Notes under the pieces: generated by a model
Database searches by the model: none
What the model saw: only the letters and a program-made list of their open reading frames with translations
Told to the model about the DNA's origin: nothing
In this document: positions 59,266 to 64,000 of the stretch, piece by piece
Layout: the number at the start of each line of letters is the position of its first letter
How positions within the stretch are numbered: the stretch's first letter is position 1
DNA from: Diadema setosum
Lineage: Eukaryota > Echinodermata > Echinoidea > Diadematoida > Diadematidae
NCBI GenBank assembly: GCA_033980235.1
Contig: CM067067.1
Location: 35,819,200-35,883,199 of the forward strand
Direction: 5' to 3'
DNA: 64,000 bases
Made by a program: the position numbers and the translations under genes

Positions 59266-59913
59266 TAATGCTTTACATAAACCTTTTTGTGAAAGAGATC
59301 ACTGGGTACAGCTATAGTGGTAGCAGTTAGGCTGTCTATAGAAATACATATGAAAGAGGTCAATTTCAGTAACATACATAAATACCGGTAATAGGACTGG
59401 TGCCTTGAACACGTATGTGCATGGATCTATGAAGACCTACATCTTTATGCACCCAACTCTGGCGTCTCGTTCATTTGTAACATTTAAAGTTCATTGTCTT
59501 GGATCGTGCGTTTTGTTGGAACCTTCTACTTTACCTACGTCCTACTCGATTTCAAGTGCAAGTTTATCACATTTTACACTAACAACAAAACAGAGAAAAG
59601 AAAAAGAATATATATCGTTAATCAGAGTATCTTCCTAATACTTCCTCCTTCTTTTCTTCTCACCTTTTTGCCGTCTCTGTGTTCAACGTCATCGTCAAAA
59701 CTACGTCTGTTTATTTTTCCTTTATTCCTGCCGTGATTGGCTCAGTTAGATCTTGAATTACCGCCACACATTGCTTGGCAATGTTTTCAACTAATAGCGG
59801 GAAAATCAGCTTAAAAATACTGATAAGCCATTAATATTGGATTTTTCTAATCCCATGAAATAACAGATGGAAAATCAAACATTAACAGTTCTTGTGTGTG
59901 CGTGTGTGTGTGA

Positions 59914-59951
<38 letters not shown>

Positions 59952-60305
59952 TAGGCTTTCTTAACATTCTCTTCACGTCTTCTGGAAATGCAACCCATGC
60001 AACGTTTTGTGGAATTTGTGAGCCAGGTTCATAACTATTATAGACATGATTAAATGGAGAGTTTGTTGCAGAACAGATAAACAACGTTCAGTTTCCTTTT
60101 AACGAAATTGAAATAAGCTCATCGTCAAATAGGAAAAAAAAGACTTTTTTTTTTTTTTCAATGATACTGCACTCGTTACAAAACAGGAGGTATTTTCTGA
60201 AGATATCACCAGAGTTATCAGGTAATGTTTTTTTTTTTTTTTTTTTTTTAAATGATTAAATCTCAAAAAACTAAAAAAAAAAAAAAACTAGATCTGTTTT
60301 TGCAT
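59266..60305. other. Intergenic, microsatellite and homopolymers
   Basis: (TG)n at 59892-59949, T-runs at 60146-60159 and 60228-60249, A-run at 60274-60288. No gene seen. Confidence 0.6.
59892..59949 (+). repeat. (TG)n microsatellite
   Basis: TG units with two short interruptions. Confidence 0.95.
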
Positions 60306-60696
60306 TTAAAGGGTGTGTACAGTTCTGGTCGAGGTGAAGATTTAGCTTTTAACGTTTTGTGAGATATTCAGAAACCACTCTATGAGATGTCAAAGAGCAT
60401 GCAGTTCAAAGGGGTATCAAAAGTTTATTCGATGAAAATCAGTTTTGAAATGGCTGAGATATCCAAAAACAAGGTGAAACAAAGAGATCCTTATAAAGTT
60501 GTGGCATGTCGCCTTTTATTATTAGCACTTTTTGGGATATCTCAGCCATTTGAAAACCAATTTTCATCAAATAAACGTTGAATTCTTCTTAAAATTACAT
60601 GCTCTTTCATATTTCATAAGAGGCTTTTCATTATCTCACTTAGGAATGTTCAAAACATGAATCCCTACCTCAACCAGTACTGTACAGTCCATTTAA
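60306..60696 (+). mobile_element. TTAAAGG foldback family C, copy 2
   Basis: Left end TTAAAGGGTGTGTACAGTTC, then TGGTCGAGGTGAAGATTTAG. The right end, reverse-complemented, is TTAAATGGACTGTACAGTAC, then TGGTTGAGGTAGGGATT. Interior stems GATGAAAATCAGTTTTGAAA (60432-60451) and its complement near 60548-60569 match copy 1 at 28524-28923. The frame inside is incidental. Confidence 0.8.
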
Positions 60697-61175
60697 ACTC
60701 TTCATATGTATTAGAAATTTGTGTTTACGTCCTCACTCTTCTTGAGGTAAATGTTAATGACGGTGGGAGAAATACACCTATGTGAATGTATATCTGTAGT
60801 CCTCAATGCTGTTTTTCATTTCTATGATTTTTTTTTTCAGTCCGATTTCTTTATTTCCATCGAACAAAAGGCGATATACATGATACAAAGTATACAAGCA
60901 AAACGTAGAGACGTATACATACTACAGAGAATGATATCAAATGTATGTGTAAATGAATGAATAATAGTATAAAACAAGCAATGCATACTTTGCAGAAATT
61001 CACTTGATGAAGGCTAATGCAGGCTGGCGCAACACCACGTGGTTGGACGTGGCGCACTTTTATAATACCAAAATATCTCTTTTTTACGGTTCTATTCAAA
61101 TTTATTGTCCATAATCACCACTATCATAGTTAAAAGATATCAGTGGTCAATAATCTTCCGTGTCCTTGGCCAATA

Positions 61176-61240
<65 letters not shown>

Positions 61241-62455
61241 TTAATATGGGCTTGTAGTTATAAATACTCGTATTATTAATTTTGTTTGTTTAATTACTTT
61301 TTACTGTTTTTTTTTACCCCGAAATCTTTATGGATGTTTCAGCCCATCAGTCCAGATATACAGCTTTTTATCTTCTCTCTTTTTAAATATCTAAATGATA
61401 AAGAAAATGCCTATCATTCATGTTTATCATGTAATTGATTTCATCAAATGAAATGAGCTTTAAAAAAAAAAGTATGTATGGCTGCAAGAAGCACTCATTC
61501 AATTTTGCTGATTATAATGATTCCCTTTGAGTACATTTTATCGCTAGGATACATGACCTGCTTATTACATACATCACATAATTCATATAGCGATTGATAT
61601 TCGGCAGTTTGGGGTTGTGATGAGGCCCCATTTCCAAAATATATTGAAGGATAAAGAAAAAAAAATTAGCGGGAAAGGTGAAAACAAAGAACAACAAAAT
61701 GTTGATCTGACTCAATGCACGGAAAGTCTTGTCACGCGGACATCCTTTCATCAAACCGCCGCCGTTTACGGCGGGACTTTAACAAGTCCCATCGAGGACG
61801 CATAAATTAATACGGAACATAGAGTCCTCCCCGCCTGATGCTCTAGTTTGACATTTTGCTGGTCTCGGTGTGACGGTGTGTATCTCTCCTTAGCTTTATA
61901 TCTATCCTTTAAACGACTTTTATCTAGTTCGGAAATGCCGTCTTCCTTCTCACAGGGGAAAGATCAATTGTGAGAAGTGAGTGGGGAGAAAGAGAGAGCG
62001 AGATGATGAGATTATGAAACTATTCTTCATAACTTATGCTCTAGCTCTTCGACCCCCGTTTCGTAAAGCAAGTGAACAGAGTACGTGTGACACTAGACAA
62101 GTAAGAAAAGAAGTCAAACAACCAACCAAAAAAAAAAAAAAAAATGAAATTGGAAATATGAAAGCATATTAAACTTATACACAAAGACACACAGAGACAA
62201 GAACGCACGCCGCACACAGCTGCAAGAGTATAAAAGAAACCCTTGGAATAAACGAACAAGAGAAAAATGAAAGATTTCTCTTAATTTACGATTCAATTAA
62301 AAAAAAAATGGGTTTCGATTTAAAAATGCTTATGATAATGATTTTCTAATACTCGGCAATTTATCTACTTATTCCTTGTTTGTTTCTTTGTTTGTTTATT
62401 TTTCATTTACTTGTGCTTTTTTAATCGTGCAGTGGATACAGCTCTGATCTCTCTA
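60697..62455. other. Intergenic; TA microsatellite and a GC-richer patch
   Basis: 60838-61030 resembles a retroelement 3' end on the minus strand (TTCTTTATTTCCATCG start). (TA)n lies at 61179-61240. The patch 61740-61870 holds the hairpin CCGCCGTTTACGGCGG (61757-61772) and a GCATAAATTAATAC word, unlike its flanks. No gene seen. Confidence 0.45.
61179..61240. repeat. (TA)n microsatellite
   Basis: Long TA tract with one G interruption near the right end. Confidence 0.95.
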
Positions 62456-62800
62456 TTCAATTCAATTCAGTTCAATTCAATTCAATTCAATTCAATTCAA
62501 TTCAATTCAATTCAATTCAATTCAATTCAATTCATTTCTATTCTATTCAATTCTATTCAAAATTTATTTCATTTTTTCGACAAAAGAATGCATTTTGTTT
62601 CATACATAATTCATGGTAACAGAGAATAAGGTAAATAGAACATTGTAGAATGAAAAGACAGCAATAATCGAGGGACTCTATCTAGTAATTTTACATTGTC
62701 ATGAAAACTAAAGTGGTCGAAATAGAGCATAACAATACGCAAAGTGCGAAAAATGGAGGGACCCACTAAAAAGACAGAGCTTGTAGAATGCGGGCCCGTC
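62456..62800 (-). mobile_element. Non-LTR retrotransposon 3' end, family E, copy 2, with (TTCAA)n tail
   Basis: On the minus strand the element ends in about 16 TTGAA units (plus-strand TTCAA, 62456-62535). The distal block GGAGGGACCCACTAAAAAGA continuing CAGAGCTTGTAGAATGCGGG corresponds to 3257-3300 in copy 1. No ORF remnant. Confidence 0.65.
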
Positions 62801-63912
62801 TGGTAAAGAACATCAATGGAAAAATAAATTGAACCACCGTTAAAAAAAAAAAAGAGTCTGGAAGCCCAAAGCAGGTGAATTCCCATTTCTAAACCGTAAA
62901 TTCTTTTTCAATCTGTTTTCATTTTTCTTCTTCCACAGAAAATCACATAAAAAAAAAAAAAATTCTAACGTTCTTGTGCTCACAATAGTTGCCCGGACGA
63001 TAAAGTTAGACGTAATTAACGCACTAAAGGCATGTATATGCATTATTTCAAATCCATTTTTCTACGTTATCCATGCACTGAGAGAGAGAGAGAGAGAGGG
63101 GGGGGGGGGAGGGGAGGGGGAAATGAGGGGTTCACTGAAGAAAAAAGTGCTTGTATACTGTGGACAATTCACACCCCCTCCCCCCCCCCCTAAAAAAAAG
63201 AACTTATTTAGTCCTATACTTCTCGTTTTCTCGCATCGTACAACATTAGACAAGATATCTACATTTTACCTCTGCTAAGCTGGGTTTAGTAAAGGCGTTA
63301 TTATATATCAGGAATTTTATTTTCCTCTTATCATTATAAGAGGAAAACGTTGATTTTGAATTTTGAAATGGAGGAAGAACGGAATGCAGCTACAACCCAC
63401 ACAGTTACAACCATTCATATTGTACATGCACCCCAAACGGAAAAAGAATGATGATGATGAATTGTAACGATTGTGTTCAATTTATCTAGAGTCGCCTCTA
63501 TAATGAAAGCACTGATTTGTTCAACGGCCCCTGGCATTAATCACTTTTCTAACATTTGTCCAGGGTATTTGTTTAGGGTTAGTTCTGGCTTCCATGTCTT
63601 AGTTTCCTTTGTAATTCCGCTTTTTAAATATAAAAGCATATCAATCATGTGATTTGTTGTATTACGTGTGTGTGTGGGGGGGGGGGGGGGTGGATGCTCC
63701 CTAAAAACACTGCTTTTCAACATTCCTCCCCATTTCCAACTTTTCTTTACTTTTAACATTTTGAAAAGTTATATTTTTCTTTTATTGTACATTGTAATAA
63801 AATGTATGTATTCAACTTTTGTCAAACCTTTATTGGTTTCTTCTTTTAAAAAAAAAAATAATAATGAAAGAATAGATGAACATTGTGAGATCGAAGGTTC
63901 GAATCGTACTCT
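62801..63912. other. Intergenic, homopurine tracts
   Basis: GA/G-run at 63079-63121, C-run with A-run near 63174-63198, G-run at 63677-63690, and a small hairpin TTTTCCTCTTATCATTATAAGAGGAAAA at 63320-63347 (28 bases; arms about 11). A GGTTCGAATC word at 63895 resembles a pol III B box but no tRNA is evident. Confidence 0.5.
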
Positions 63913-64000
63913 CATGATTTTTTTTTTAAATCATGGTTACTACTAAAACACTGACTAATCCAGTGCTTATTTACGTCGATGTAGGGCAATTTGTTAGTCA
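63913..64000 (-). mobile_element. Foldback family F, copy 2, cut by the window edge
   Basis: Reverse-orientation counterpart of the left half of 30377-30520: TCATGATTTTTT...ATCATGG, then TACTAAAACACTGA, CAGTGCTTATTTACGTCGAT and GTAGGGCAATTTGTTAGTCA up to the last base. The rest lies outside the window. Confidence 0.8.

Noticed and set aside
62411..62629. Frame with a repeated FNSIQ peptide
   Set aside because: Direct translation of the (TTCAA)n retroelement tail, not a repeat protein.

Overview
The window is animal (metazoan) genomic DNA carrying one clearly supported protein-coding gene: a three-exon posterior (Abd-B class) Hox gene on the + strand, coding exons 36276-36879, 49072-49253 and 51145-51255. 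The homeodomain, the Ala/Ser/Gly-rich N-terminal exon, the AT-rich flanks with very long intergenic gaps, and the mix of TTAAAGG-ended foldback elements and 3'-truncated non-LTR retrotransposons fit an echinoderm Hox cluster, most likely a sea urchin. The gene looks like an echinoderm Hox11/13 gene, and Hox11/13b is the best guess. The paralogue assignment rests on memory of family features and was not checked by alignment.

Layout. 1-35 kb is a gene-poor upstream region full of decayed repeats: 3' ends of non-LTR elements (about 3.1, 5.7-6.5, 8.0-8.6 and 21.9 kb), foldback/MITE-like elements (about 9.5, 12.8, 14.1-14.5, 18.3-18.8, 28.5-28.9 and 30.4-30.5 kb), and clusters of a degenerate TTCGGA/AACGAACC repeat (18.0-18.3 and 24.0-26.2 kb). 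One short minus-strand open segment at 7116-7221 has a start codon and a consensus splice donor and may be an orphan exon. A repeat-poor, less AT-rich stretch at 27.15-28.25 kb and the 35.75-36.27 kb segment just upstream of the Hox start are the best candidates for cis-regulatory DNA.

The Hox gene has a 12.2-kb intron 1 (36880-49071) and a 1.9-kb intron 2 (49254-51144). Intron 2 splits the homeobox exactly between homeodomain residues 44 and 45. Intron 1 carries a 44-bp inverted repeat around a hammerhead-ribozyme-like core (42917-43072), a TTAAAGG foldback pair (45702-46761), the tail of an L1-like element in antisense (46997-47640) and another non-LTR tail in sense (47640-48062).

Downstream of the stop (51255) are candidate poly(A) signals and a three-copy tandem repeat of about 150-180 bp (52201-52700). 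Then come several kb with no recognisable feature, a nested cluster of TTAAAGG elements (58.1-59.3 kb), and further repeats to the right edge. The edge cuts through a second copy of the foldback element seen at 30.4 kb. No tRNA, rRNA, CRISPR or prokaryotic feature was seen. The remaining open frames (60-140 codons) look like chance frames in AT-rich or low-complexity DNA.
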